DNA of 58,491 nucleotides from Ammoniphilus sp. YIM 78166. Lineage in GTDB: Bacteria; Bacillota; Bacilli; Aneurinibacillales; RAOX-1. The notes below the pieces were generated by a model. It saw nothing but the letters and a program-made list of their open reading frames with translations, was not told the origin of the DNA and searched no databases. The position numbers and the translations under genes were made by a program. Below are positions 42,398 through 50,718 of this stretch, in pieces. The DNA lies in assembly GCF_004522215.1 (NCBI RefSeq), contig NZ_SDLR01000013.1:1-58491 (forward strand). Direction: 5' to 3'. Numbering within the stretch: position 1 is the stretch's first letter; every line of letters begins with the position of its first letter.

Positions 42398-42522
42398 GAG
42401 AGATTTTGCAAGAATTAGAGATGAGTCATTGCGAAGAAATGATATTTGGTAGAAATGCGGCTAGATTCTACAACCTTGCGATTGAAAAGAGAGGAGATCA
42501 AACAACCCATGTTAAATCATGA
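42361..42522 (+). pseudogene. C-terminal fragment of an amidohydrolase
   Basis: The frame 42361-42522 reads EEVYQLLREILQELEMSHCE then EEMIFGRNAARFYNL, matching the end of amidohydrolase_2-type enzymes (GxNAARFYxL). It begins inside the binding-protein fragment in another frame and ends with TGA directly before the aldo/keto reductase fragment. Confidence 0.5.
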
Positions 42523-42945
42523 AATCTGAATCGGCTTCATCGGCTCGGGATTTTGGCACGCGTTCCACTGGAGAGTGGCTTGCTGACTGGAAAATTTCGC
42601 GCAGAAACACAATTTGAAAAAGACGATCATCGGAACTTTAATCGGAATGGTGAACAATTTAATGTTGGAGAAACGTTTGCAGGGCTAGATGTTAACCAGG
42701 GAGTAAGGTTAAGCAGACAACTGGAGTGGATTGCGGAAAGAAGGGGGAATATGACGCGGGGCGCTCTGCGGTGGATATTGGATCATGATTCAGTAACTAC
42801 GGTCATCCCTGGATTTAAAACCACTCAGCAGGTGGCTGATAACCTGGCGGCATTGGAAGCTGCCTCCTTTAGTCCCAGTGAAATGGAGAAGCTTTCTTAC
42901 TTTTATTGGAATTCGGTTCACGAACACATCCGGGGGGCTTATTAA
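42523..42945 (+). pseudogene. C-terminal fragment of an aldo/keto reductase
   Basis: About 140 codons beginning NRLHRLGILARVPLESGLLT-type sequence, with RRGNMTRGALRWILDHDSVT and VIPGFKTTQQVADNLAALEA, the C-terminal third of a YajO/YccK-type aldo/keto reductase. The catalytic Asp-Tyr-Lys-His N-terminal region is absent. Confidence 0.75.
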
Positions 42946-43077
42946 ATGACTGCGGAAGTAGAGGATAAATGCATCCGATGTGAGGAAGTCCTTGTGATTT
43001 GGGAAAGGAATCGCAGCGAATGTTGGAATTGCTCCAAGTTAGCGGTCGTTACCCATTATGATCCAGATGGTGAATAA
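42946..43077 (+). CDS. 43-residue zinc-ribbon microprotein
   Basis: ATG at 42946 directly after the TAA of the aldo/keto reductase fragment, with GGGGGG 9 bases upstream. Two CxxC pairs (CIRC and CWNC) 15 residues apart could bind one zinc. Sequence MTAEVEDKCIRCEEVLVIWE, then RNRSECWNCSKLAV to the C-terminus. Function unknown. An intact small frame amid gene fragments. Confidence 0.5.
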   Translation: MTAEVEDKCIRCEEVLVIWERNRSECWNCSKLAVVTHYDPDGE

Positions 43078-43109
43078 CATTGAAGGTAGGGAATTGGGGA
43101 GGGAAATAC

Positions 43110-43242
43110 GTGAATACAGCCATACAGGGGAAAAACTATTTGAATTATATCAACGGAGAATGGGTTCAAGCATCCACCCATGAAGTAGATGCCAGTATGA
43201 ATCCAGCGAATAGGAATGAGATCGTAGGCTATGTCCAGCGGT
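43110..43242 (+). pseudogene. N-terminal fragment of an aldehyde dehydrogenase
   Basis: GTG at 43110 with GGGGAGGG upstream, then NYLNYINGEWVQAST and MNPANRNEIVGYVQRS, the first ~44 residues of an ALDH. Similarity ends abruptly near 43242 and the remaining frame to 43409 is unrelated. A deletion removed the rest, joining it to the leader of the LacI-type regulator. Confidence 0.72.
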
Positions 43243-43311
43243 CAGGGAAACCCCTGCTAGCCTTAGTTACTTGTGTTTGGTCGACACCCCATTTTCACGA
43301 CTTCCTTTCTG

Positions 43312-43423
43312 TATTTTACGTAAACAAGAAAGTGTTTTTTCGTAAATACAGCTTATTCCACCTCGAGTTGATTGACCAGGAACCTAAACAAGTGTTACAA
43401 TTTCACTAAATTTACGTAAAAAA
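43312..43423. promoter_or_regulatory. Candidate TTTACGTAAA operators before LacI-type regulator
   Basis: TATTTTACGTAAACA at 43312, a half-like TTTTTTCGTAAATAC about 24 bases later forming an extended dyad with it, and AAATTTACGTAAAAAA at 43408. The same palindrome recurs at the transporter promoter (45493-45536). Confidence 0.55.
43372..43401 (+). promoter_or_regulatory. Candidate sigma-A promoter of LacI-type regulator gene
   Basis: TTGACC, 18 bp, TACAAT, followed by the AAATTTACGTAAAAAA palindrome and GGGGGG before the ATG. Confidence 0.55.
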
Positions 43424-43443
43424 ACGGTGTTAGGGGGGTATAG

Positions 43444-45450
43444 ATGGCTACGATAAAGCAAATAGCAGAAGAAGTGGGCGTTTCAATTGCTACCGTTTCT
43501 CATGTGATTAATAAATCGAGGTATGTCAGTCCGGAACTGGTTGAAAGAATAGAAGAGGTAATTAAGAAAACGGGATATGATAAAAAAATAGGAAGTAAGA
43601 GCAGTAACTTGAAGATCGGGAAAAATTCCGAAATAGCCATCATTGTCCCGGATTTATGGGGAACCTTATATTCTAAGTTAGTGGCTAGCCTCTCTTCTTA
43701 TCTAACCGAAAAAGGCTACAATCCGGTGGTGTACTTTCATAATGACAGTATCAGCCAAGAGAAGGATATTATCACCAATGTGCTTTCTAACAAACGGATT
43801 GCGGGATTAATCATAGTTCCTGTCAGTACGGATGATAAACCGTTTAAGAAGTTAATTCAACAACGCGTGCCTTTCGTATTTCTCAATCGAACGGTCAAAA
43901 TTAAAGATGTTGCCTCCGTTCTGTCCGATAACGAAGGGGGAATCTTTAAGGGATGCGCGCACTTATTAAGATCGGGACATGAAGAAATCGTATTGATTAT
44001 GGAAAGCGGGAACTTCTCCTCTTTAGAAGGCAAGATCAAAGGTTATCGTGAGGCTTTGGAATACTACAATATCCCCTTTAGGGATGAGTTCTTAGTGGAA
44101 GTAGATCAAAATAGCTTTGAGGATCTTGAGAAAAGAGTCAAAGAAGTTTGGAGCAAGTATAAACCCACTGCTTTTTTAGCCAGCGGAAATCGAATCACAT
44201 TGAATCTATTAAAAGTGATGAATAAATTAAGTCTTGAGTGTCCATCAGATATATCCATCATTGGATTTGGGGATGAAGAATGGTCAGAAATCATCAATCC
44301 TCCATTAACGATGTTAAAACAAAATACAAAAGATATGGCCATCCAAGGTGTGGATCTGTTATTAAGGAAAATTGAAGATGACACGGTTTTTTCTCAAGAA
44401 TTTAATATTCCGATGGAGCTATCGATACAAAAGTCAACGCAAGCCATTGGAAAAGGACCGTTTGGAGAAAAGACGGTTTCAGCGGAAGAGATCACGATTT
44501 CTAAAGCTGAGGCGGAGCAATTGGTCTCAGGCAATTACAAGGTCGCAATTTCTTTTCACTATGGCGGAACAGCGTGGGCGAGGCTGTATGAGAACGGGAT
44601 TCGAAACACGCTGGATAAATACGGAATATCCATTGTTTCGATCACGAACGCGAATTTTGATCCGTTGTTACAAGTGGCGCAATTGGAAGGATTAAGGCTT
44701 CAACATCCTGATGCGATTATTGCTATTCCTGTAGATGATGAGATCACCGCAAAAAAATTCCAGAGCATTTCTGAAGAGATTAAATTAGTATTTATGAGCA
44801 ATGTCCCTGAAGGAATGAGTATAGACCAATATTCTTGCTGTGTATCCGTAAATGAGCGAGAGAACGGCCAGAATGCAGCATTACTCTTGGGGAATTACTT
44901 TAAGAATGAACAAGATGTAAAAATAGGGTTTATTGGCCATGGTGCCCAGTTTTATGGAACGCATTTAAGAGACGCAGTGGCGAATGAAGTCATCAGGACG
45001 AATTTTCCTAATATTAATATCGTCAGTGAAAAATATTTCTACCAAATTGAGAACACGTATGAGGTATGTAAGGAAATGATCACCTCTAATCCTGAAATAC
45101 GTGGATTATATATTTCTTGGGATCGACCGGCCCTTCAAGCTATAAAAGCGCTTAAGGAATTAGGCAGGGAAGATATCGCTGTCTTTACTTTTGATTTGGA
45201 TTATGAAATTGCAACCTTTTTAGCTAAAGAGGAAATCGTGAAAGGAATATCCACTCAAAGACCTTATCAACAAGGTGTAGCCGTAGGATTAGCTACAGCA
45301 AAAGCGCTGCTGGGTAAGGACAGTTATAAATACATTGGGGTCCAACCCTATGTTGTAGAATCTAAAAATCTATTAAAAGCGTGGAAAGAAATTACCCTTG
45401 AACCGGCTCCTCCAGAAATAGAAGAATTAATGCTGAAGAAATTTACGTAA
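43444..45450 (+). CDS. LacI-family regulator fused to a second periplasmic-binding-protein domain
   Basis: 668 residues, twice the LacI norm of about 335. N-terminal LacI HTH and hinge (MATIKQIAEEVGVSIATVSH, then VINKSRYVSPE) at 1-50; first type-I binding domain about 60-335 (SEIAIIVPDLWGTLYSKLVA; SIIGFGDEEWSEIINPPLT); linker; then a second sugar-binding domain about 370-650 resembling ABC-transporter receptors (VAISFHYGGTAWARLYENGI; DAIIAIPVDDE; RGLYISWDRPALQAIKALKE). No membrane segment, so both domains are cytoplasmic. Located upstream of a ribose-type ABC operon whose promoter carries the same palindrome as its own leader. Probably the local repressor, sensing two ligands or one ligand twice. 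Confidence 0.88.
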   Translation: MATIKQIAEEVGVSIATVSHVINKSRYVSPELVERIEEVIKKTGYDKKIGSKSSNLKIGKNSEIAIIVPDLWGTLYSKLVASLSSYLTEKGYNPVVYFHNDSISQEKDIITNVLSNKRIAGLIIVPVSTDDKPFKKLIQQRVPFVFLNRTVKIKDVASVLSDNEGGIFKGCAHLLRSGHEEIVLIMESGNFSSLEGKIKGYREALEYYNIPFRDEFLVEVDQNSFEDLEKRVKEVWSKYKPTAFLASGNRITLNLLKVMNKLSLECPSDISIIGFGDEEWSEIINPPLTMLKQNTKDMAIQGVDLLLRKIEDDTVFSQEFNIPMELSIQKSTQAIGKGPFGEKTVSAEEITISKAEAEQLVSGNYKVAISFHYGGTAWARLYENGIRNTLDKYGISIVSITNANFDPLLQVAQLEGLRLQHPDAIIAIPVDDEITAKKFQSISEEIKLVFMSNVPEGMSIDQYSCCVSVNERENGQNAALLLGNYFKNEQDVKIGFIGHGAQFYGTHLRDAVANEVIRTNFPNINIVSEKYFYQIENTYEVCKEMITSNPEIRGLYISWDRPALQAIKALKELGREDIAVFTFDLDYEIATFLAKEEIVKGISTQRPYQQGVAVGLATAKALLGKDSYKYIGVQPYVVESKNLLKAWKEITLEPAPPEIEELMLKKFT

Positions 45451-45492
45451 AAAGTAATAAAAATTAATATTTTATTTAAATTTAGTTAAAAG

Positions 45493-45536
45493 TATTGACG
45501 TAATAATTTTCTGTATGATATATTTTACGTAATAAA
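45493..45536 (+). promoter_or_regulatory. Sigma-A promoter of sugar ABC operon with two operator-like palindromes
   Basis: TTGACG at 45495, 18 bp, TATATT at 45519. TATTGACGTAATAA overlaps the -35 and ATTTTACGTAATAA overlaps and follows the -10, with centres 29 bp apart. Another AATTTACGTAAAAA lies at the regulator stop codon (about 45440). Confidence 0.65.
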
Positions 45537-45540
45537 ACAT

Positions 45541-45566
45541 AAAAGCGTTTTAAATAAAACGCTTTT
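45541..45566 (+). promoter_or_regulatory. Perfect hairpin in leader of sugar ABC operon
   Basis: AAAAGCGTTTT/AAAACGCTTTT with a 4-base loop, just downstream of the promoter and 62 bases before the start codon. Leader-stabilising or attenuating hairpin; it may alternatively terminate regulator read-through. Confidence 0.55.
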
Positions 45567-45627
45567 ATGAGAAGTAAACTATGAAAGATTATATGAAACA
45601 ATAAAATTTAACAAAATGGGGGCTATT

Positions 45628-46620
45628 ATGAAGAAACATGTCGGAAAACTAGTTTTAGCTTTATCTATGGTTTTTGCTACAGCGCTTACAGGATGCAGTA
45701 ATGGAGATAGTAATGCTTCTTCTACTCCTGCACCGGCTTCTACTGATTCTGGTAATAACGAAGTTTTAAGTTTTGCTTTCCTACCAAATACGCAAAATAA
45801 TACCTTTCAAACAGCTATGACGGAAACTTACAAAAAACTAGCTCAGGAGAAAGGTTACAAGTTTACGATGTTAGATCCGGATTATGATCTAAATAAACAA
45901 ATGAATCAAATGGCGGATGCGGCAAACCAAGGTTTCGATGCGGTGTTTGTCATCCCAGTTGACTCTGCTGGAATCCGTCAAGGGTTAGAACAGCTGAAGA
46001 GCAAAAACATTCCGGTATTTAATGTGGATACGGCAGTTATCGAAGAAGATCAAGAATTAGTGGAAAGTGTCATTGCGACCGATGCGTTTATGGCTGGTAA
46101 GCTCATGGGAGAGCAAATGGTGAAGGACTTCCCGGATGGTGGAAAAATTGCTATCTTAGACTTCCCTTCCAATGAAAGCTGTGTTCAACGCGTGGAAGGA
46201 TTCTTGGCTGGTCTAGGTGAAAACAAATCTAAATTTGAAATCGTGGCCCAGCAAGATGGGAAAGCTGCGCTAGACGCTTCCCTGCCAATCGCTGAAGATA
46301 TCATTCAGGCTAACCCTGGGATCAATGCTTTCTTTGCCATTAACGATCCTTCCGCATTAGGTGTTGCTGCAGCCATTGATGCAACGGGCAAAAAAGACAT
46401 TAAAGTTTATTCCATTGATGCGTCTCCAGATGGAAAAGCAGCATTAGTGGATGGTTCCTTTACGGCCGTAGCGGCTCAAGTCCCTATTCAAATTGCAGAA
46501 GCTTCTTTCCAAGCAGCTGAAGATTTCTTAGCAGGAAAACAGGTGGAAAAGCAAATTCTATTGCCTTCCATTAATATAACGGTAGATATGGCAAAAGAAA
46601 CAGCAGGTAAATGGCAGTAA
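45628..46620 (+). CDS. Sugar ABC transporter substrate-binding lipoprotein (RbsB-like)
   Basis: 330 residues from the ATG at 45628 (GGGGG 6 bases upstream). Signal peptide with lipobox ALTGCS. Peripla_BP_4-type fold (SFAFLPNTQNNTFQTAMTET; QGFDAVFVIPVDSAGIRQGL; FFAINDPSALGVAAAIDATG). It binds a pentose, hexose or similar and delivers it to the permease encoded two genes on. An internal hairpin downstream should raise its level over the other subunits. Confidence 0.9.
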   Translation: MKKHVGKLVLALSMVFATALTGCSNGDSNASSTPAPASTDSGNNEVLSFAFLPNTQNNTFQTAMTETYKKLAQEKGYKFTMLDPDYDLNKQMNQMADAANQGFDAVFVIPVDSAGIRQGLEQLKSKNIPVFNVDTAVIEEDQELVESVIATDAFMAGKLMGEQMVKDFPDGGKIAILDFPSNESCVQRVEGFLAGLGENKSKFEIVAQQDGKAALDASLPIAEDIIQANPGINAFFAINDPSALGVAAAIDATGKKDIKVYSIDASPDGKAALVDGSFTAVAAQVPIQIAEASFQAAEDFLAGKQVEKQILLPSINITVDMAKETAGKWQ

Positions 46621-46629
46621 GATCTTGAG

Positions 46630-46667
46630 GCTGCCGCCTGCATGGTTGGGCGGCAGCAAAATTTTTC
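46630..46667 (+). terminator. Intra-operon attenuating terminator after binding-protein gene
   Basis: GCTGCCGCC/GGCGGCAGC, 9 bp perfect, 10-base loop, then AAAATTTTT. Lies between receptor and ATPase genes. Confidence 0.75.
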
Positions 46668-46690
46668 TTAGCATTCGGAGGTGAACTTCA

Positions 46691-48181
46691 TTGTCTGGAA
46701 ACGTGATAGAGATGCGTTCCATTTCAAAAAGCTTCGGGCCAAACCGCGCTTTAAATGGAATCCATTTTAAACTGAAGTCTGGAGAGATTCATGCGCTGTT
46801 GGGCGAAAATGGTGCAGGAAAATCGACCTTAATCAAAGTATTGGGTGGTATCCATAAACCGGATGAAGGGGAAATCCTCATTGACGGGAAACGTGTAGAT
46901 ATTCAAGGCGTACAGGATGCCCAATCCCATGGGATTGGGGTCATTCACCAAGAAATCGTGCTTGTACCTTATCTAAGCGTAGCGGAGAATATTTTTTTAG
47001 GAAGAGAACCGGTAACGAGGTTTGGATTTAAAGATAAAAAGCAAATGAATTCTCGAGCTCAACAAATGGTGGAACAACTAGGGTTGAATATTGATGTAAA
47101 CACGTTAGTCGGAGAATTGACGGTTGCCCAGCAACAATTAGTAGAAATCGTGAAAGCTATTTCGTTTAATGTGAAAATTTTGGTCATGGATGAACCCACA
47201 TCCTCATTATCTGATGAAGAAGTCAATCACCTCTTTATTACTATGGAAAAATTGAAAAAAAATAATGTAAGCATTATTTATATATCACATAAATTTGAAG
47301 AGTTATTCAGAATCACGGAACGGATCACGGTGATTCGAGACGGTACTTATGTTGGAACCGTGAATACGAAAGAGACCCATCCGAATGAGCTGGTTTCGAT
47401 GATGGTAGGAAGGGAATTAGATAACTTTTACACCAGAACGTATGCCCGCCAAGAGGAAGTCGTATTAAAGGTTGAAAATCTTTCGAAGGAAAATGTGTTT
47501 GAAGATATCAACTTTACGGTTCAAAAGGGTGAAATCCTCGGTTTCTCCGGTTTGATGGGAGCAGGAAGAAGTGAATTGATGCTATCCATCTTTGGGGCTG
47601 ATCCCTACGATCAAGGAACCATTTATCTAAATGGTGAGGAGCTTAAGGTGAAAGAGTGCAGTGAAGCGATCAATAAAGGGATTGCGATGGTCCCGGAAGA
47701 TCGCAAGGGTCAAGGGCTTGTCCTCATTAACTCCGTTGCTTTCAATATGACGTTGGCTGAGCTGAAGAATCTCATGAAAAATAAATGGCTTGTGAGCGAA
47801 CAGAAAAGAAAAGATTTAATCGATAAATATGTGAAAGATTTACGCATCAAAACCGCTTCAAGTGACATTGAAGTGTCAAGCCTGTCGGGAGGTAATCAAC
47901 AAAAAGTGGTTATTGCTAAATGGTTGGCTACCCAACCAAAATTATTAATTCTTGACGAACCAACAAGAGGTGTTGACGTAGGGGCAAAGGCTGAGATTTA
48001 TTCTATCATCAACGAGTTGGCTAAAGAGGGTTTGGCCATTATCTTAGTATCTTCCGAACTCCCCGAAATCATCAATATGTGTGATTCAGTCTGTGTCATG
48101 AGGAACGGAAAAATAACTGCACAATTAGCGCAATCTGAATTGTCCCAAGAAAACATCATGCGCTATGCAACAGGAGGTTAA
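46691..48181 (+). CDS. Sugar ABC transporter ATP-binding protein (RbsA/MglA-like)
   Basis: 496 residues, TTG start with GGAGGTG 7 bases upstream. Two ABC domains in tandem: Walker A GENGAGKST in the first, signature LTVAQQQLVEI and Walker B ILVMDEPTSSL; the second has the degenerate GLMGAGRSEL, signature LSGGNQQKV and LLILDEPTRGVD, as usual for the CUT2 family. It powers uptake with the permease encoded next. Confidence 0.93.
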   Translation: MSGNVIEMRSISKSFGPNRALNGIHFKLKSGEIHALLGENGAGKSTLIKVLGGIHKPDEGEILIDGKRVDIQGVQDAQSHGIGVIHQEIVLVPYLSVAENIFLGREPVTRFGFKDKKQMNSRAQQMVEQLGLNIDVNTLVGELTVAQQQLVEIVKAISFNVKILVMDEPTSSLSDEEVNHLFITMEKLKKNNVSIIYISHKFEELFRITERITVIRDGTYVGTVNTKETHPNELVSMMVGRELDNFYTRTYARQEEVVLKVENLSKENVFEDINFTVQKGEILGFSGLMGAGRSELMLSIFGADPYDQGTIYLNGEELKVKECSEAINKGIAMVPEDRKGQGLVLINSVAFNMTLAELKNLMKNKWLVSEQKRKDLIDKYVKDLRIKTASSDIEVSSLSGGNQQKVVIAKWLATQPKLLILDEPTRGVDVGAKAEIYSIINELAKEGLAIILVSSELPEIINMCDSVCVMRNGKITAQLAQSELSQENIMRYATGG

Positions 48182-48189
48182 GGCGGCAT

Positions 48190-49209
48190 ATGACCAAAAA
48201 AATGGAGAACCCATTTAACGCTGTATCAACCATTATCAGAGGCAATATTGGAATTATTACGGTTTTATTAATCTTGTTTATTACTCTATCTTTTCTGTCC
48301 CCCGTATTTTTAACGTCGGACAATCTGATTACGGTTTTGCGACAAATATCCATTAACGTCTTTCTAGCTCTTGGCATGACCTTAGTTATTATTCTGGCAG
48401 GTATTGATCTCTCTGTGGGTGCGATCGTTGCCTTATCCGGTACGTTGACGGTAGGGTTAATCGTTACAACAGGGTTGCCTATCTTTCTTGCGATATTGAT
48501 CGGTCTTTTGGTCGGAGTGGTGATCGGCTTTCTAAATGGAGTTATTATTAGTCAATTTAAATTACCGGCTTTTATCGTGACGTTAGCCACTTTGAATGTT
48601 GCATCCGGTGCTGCTTATATCTACAGTAACGGCCAATCCGTTCGGATTCGAGAAGAAGCCTACACCATGATTGGTACGGGTCAGCTTTTTGGATTTCTTC
48701 CACTGCCGGTGGTGTATATGTTTGTAGCGATCGCAATTGTCTCTATTCTATTAAATAAAACGAAGTTTGGAACGTATGTGTATGCAATCGGAGGAAACAG
48801 GGAAGCAGCCCGTCTTTCCGGAGTACCTACCAAAAAAGTTGAAATTGCTGTTTATACGCTTACGGGTTTTCTAGCAGCTTTTGCAGGGATTGTACTCTCG
48901 GCTCGAATGTATTCCGGTCAGCCTTCTGTAGGAGCGGGATATGAAATGGATGCTATCGCTGCTTGTGTACTGGGTGGGGTATCTATGGCGGGAGGTAGAG
49001 GAAGGATCAGCGGAACTGTATTTGGAGCCATGGTGATTGGAGTCATCAGTAATGGTCTAAATTTGCTTGGCGTAAGTTCCTTCTGGCAATTAGTTGTAAA
49101 AGGCTTGATCATCTTGGTGGCTATTTTGGTGGATGCCCAGAAAGGAAAAAAACTCAATTTTTCTTTTAAGTTAGCCAAATCGAAACAGCCTTCTAACCAG
49201 AATATTTAA
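48190..49209 (+). CDS. Sugar ABC transporter permease (RbsC-like)
   Basis: A 339-residue CUT2-family membrane protein with 8-10 helices. Motifs GMTLVIILAGIDLSVGAIVA, FIVTLATLNVASGAAYIYSN and AIGGNREAARLSGVPTKKVE are typical. ATG 8 bases after the ATPase stop. Forms the sugar channel with the preceding subunits. Confidence 0.93.
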   Translation: MTKKMENPFNAVSTIIRGNIGIITVLLILFITLSFLSPVFLTSDNLITVLRQISINVFLALGMTLVIILAGIDLSVGAIVALSGTLTVGLIVTTGLPIFLAILIGLLVGVVIGFLNGVIISQFKLPAFIVTLATLNVASGAAYIYSNGQSVRIREEAYTMIGTGQLFGFLPLPVVYMFVAIAIVSILLNKTKFGTYVYAIGGNREAARLSGVPTKKVEIAVYTLTGFLAAFAGIVLSARMYSGQPSVGAGYEMDAIAACVLGGVSMAGGRGRISGTVFGAMVIGVISNGLNLLGVSSFWQLVVKGLIILVAILVDAQKGKKLNFSFKLAKSKQPSNQNI

Positions 49210-49234
49210 AACAACATGAAATGAGGTAGTAAAA

Positions 49235-50653
49235 TTGGAAAACGCAAAATATAAATTCCAGATCATGCTTAACAACCCAGATCAACTGCCTAGAAAAAAA
49301 GAACCGGTCATTACGAAGTTGAATTTTACCGATTACCGCGTTCACAAAGATAGTCTTGCCTTGTTTGATGACACCAATAACAGCATTCCTTTTCAAATCA
49401 TAGATACTATCCTGGATGGTGACTACATTCAAGAAGCTTCCATTGTATACCTAGTTACGATGGATAACCTGGTAAGATCCTACTGGCTGTATGCAGATGA
49501 AAAACCCCTTGCACAAAAGGAAGAGTTTAAAGGGATAGAAAAGCTGGAAGTCACCCAAGCGGATGGGTTCAGAAGACTGGATACGGGTCACTATATCCTG
49601 GAGCTATGTTCTGGAACGGCGGATGGTACCTCTTATGGAAAATGGGGGATCCGCTATTTTGAGGCAAAAGAAGAAGGGAAAAATCTAATCAAGGATTATT
49701 CCAATGCCATCGGCGGATTTTACGGTCCATTCTTTACGCCTAAAAACGGGTTAATTAACCCTCCTGAACATACTACCGTGGATATCATCGTTGAAGAAGA
49801 AGGTCCGCTCTATTGCAGATATGTATTTAAGGGGACCGTGCCGGACGGATTAGATGAGAATCTGATGGGGAAAAACTTTTCCATCACATGGGAATTCTTC
49901 TACAACACTCCATGGTTTAGAAGAAAGTATGATGTAGATCCTTTCTCCACTACGGTCGATGGAATTCCTGTCGTCAACAAAATTACGGTTGGGGATGAAT
50001 TCGAAAGCGGTCAAGGGGATCGAGTGTTCAACCGCTTTGCAAGCTATGGCGGTACCTATTACAGAGAAGGCGACTTATATGCGAACATTCTGTCTGAAGG
50101 AGTTCATAAGTTGCTGGAGCATGCCGATGAAATGGGCAATCCCAACGTAAAGAAATATAAAGATAGCATTGGTGAAGATATCAACAAGGTTTCTTGGGAT
50201 TTCTTCTGGAGATTATTCTGTGTGAAAGAAGGAATTCTTACGCCAGATGAAATCAGAGAGCATATTTCTCATATTATTCCTGAGTCTCATAGCGTGGTTC
50301 ACCAAAGCGAGCGAAACGAGAACGTATTGTTTGATCAATTCGTGGATGTGAATAGTGCACCAGAGCAAACGATTTTCCCTATGAGCGCGAATAAAACAGC
50401 GGAGTTAAATGATAGCACGGGCTATGCGATGGTATGGTACACCAGCGAAGTGGTTTCTCGTTATCAAATTGTGCAACGAAATGATTCCGGATGGGTAAAC
50501 TGGGGAACGAACGGTGAAAATGAACATCCAGAGCTGCCGATTGGATCCACTATCTATACGGCATATGGCAAATTTGATAATTGGGAAGTTCAAGCCGACA
50601 CCATGGAAAAAAATATTGATTCCAAGCAAGGTCTTGCTACCATTCTTAAATAA
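49235..50653 (+). CDS. Unrecognised 472-residue protein in sugar ABC operon
   Basis: TTG start with GAGGTAG 6 bases upstream. No signal peptide and no membrane segment, so cytoplasmic. The beginning (LNNPDQLPRKKEPVITKLNF; ALFDDTNNSIPFQIID) resembles the N-terminal beta-domain of DUF4861-like and polysaccharide-active proteins. The rest is aromatic and acidic-rich (GKWGIRYFEAKEEG, ITWEFFYNTPWFRRKYDVDP). Given its position between transporter and kinase genes, a hydrolase, lyase or epimerase acting on the imported sugar is plausible. I do not recognise the family with confidence. Confidence 0.55.
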   Translation: MENAKYKFQIMLNNPDQLPRKKEPVITKLNFTDYRVHKDSLALFDDTNNSIPFQIIDTILDGDYIQEASIVYLVTMDNLVRSYWLYADEKPLAQKEEFKGIEKLEVTQADGFRRLDTGHYILELCSGTADGTSYGKWGIRYFEAKEEGKNLIKDYSNAIGGFYGPFFTPKNGLINPPEHTTVDIIVEEEGPLYCRYVFKGTVPDGLDENLMGKNFSITWEFFYNTPWFRRKYDVDPFSTTVDGIPVVNKITVGDEFESGQGDRVFNRFASYGGTYYREGDLYANILSEGVHKLLEHADEMGNPNVKKYKDSIGEDINKVSWDFFWRLFCVKEGILTPDEIREHISHIIPESHSVVHQSERNENVLFDQFVDVNSAPEQTIFPMSANKTAELNDSTGYAMVWYTSEVVSRYQIVQRNDSGWVNWGTNGENEHPELPIGSTIYTAYGKFDNWEVQADTMEKNIDSKQGLATILK

Positions 50654-50667
50654 TTAAGGGTTTAATC

Positions 50668-50700
50668 ACAAGTGGTATGTAAGTACCACTTGTATTTTTT
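50668..50700 (+). terminator. Terminator between 472-residue protein gene and kinase gene
   Basis: ACAAGTGGTA/TACCACTTGT, 10 bp perfect, loop TGTAAG, then ATTTTTT. May allow partial read-through into the kinase gene, which has no obvious promoter. Confidence 0.8.
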
Positions 50701-50718
50701 CGTAGGGGTGAATCGTGT

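Noticed and set aside
45541..45566. cre site for CcpA before the sugar ABC operon
   Set aside because: The AAAGCG...CGCTTT dyad is longer and spaced differently from the TGWAANCGNTNWCA consensus; a leader hairpin explains it better.
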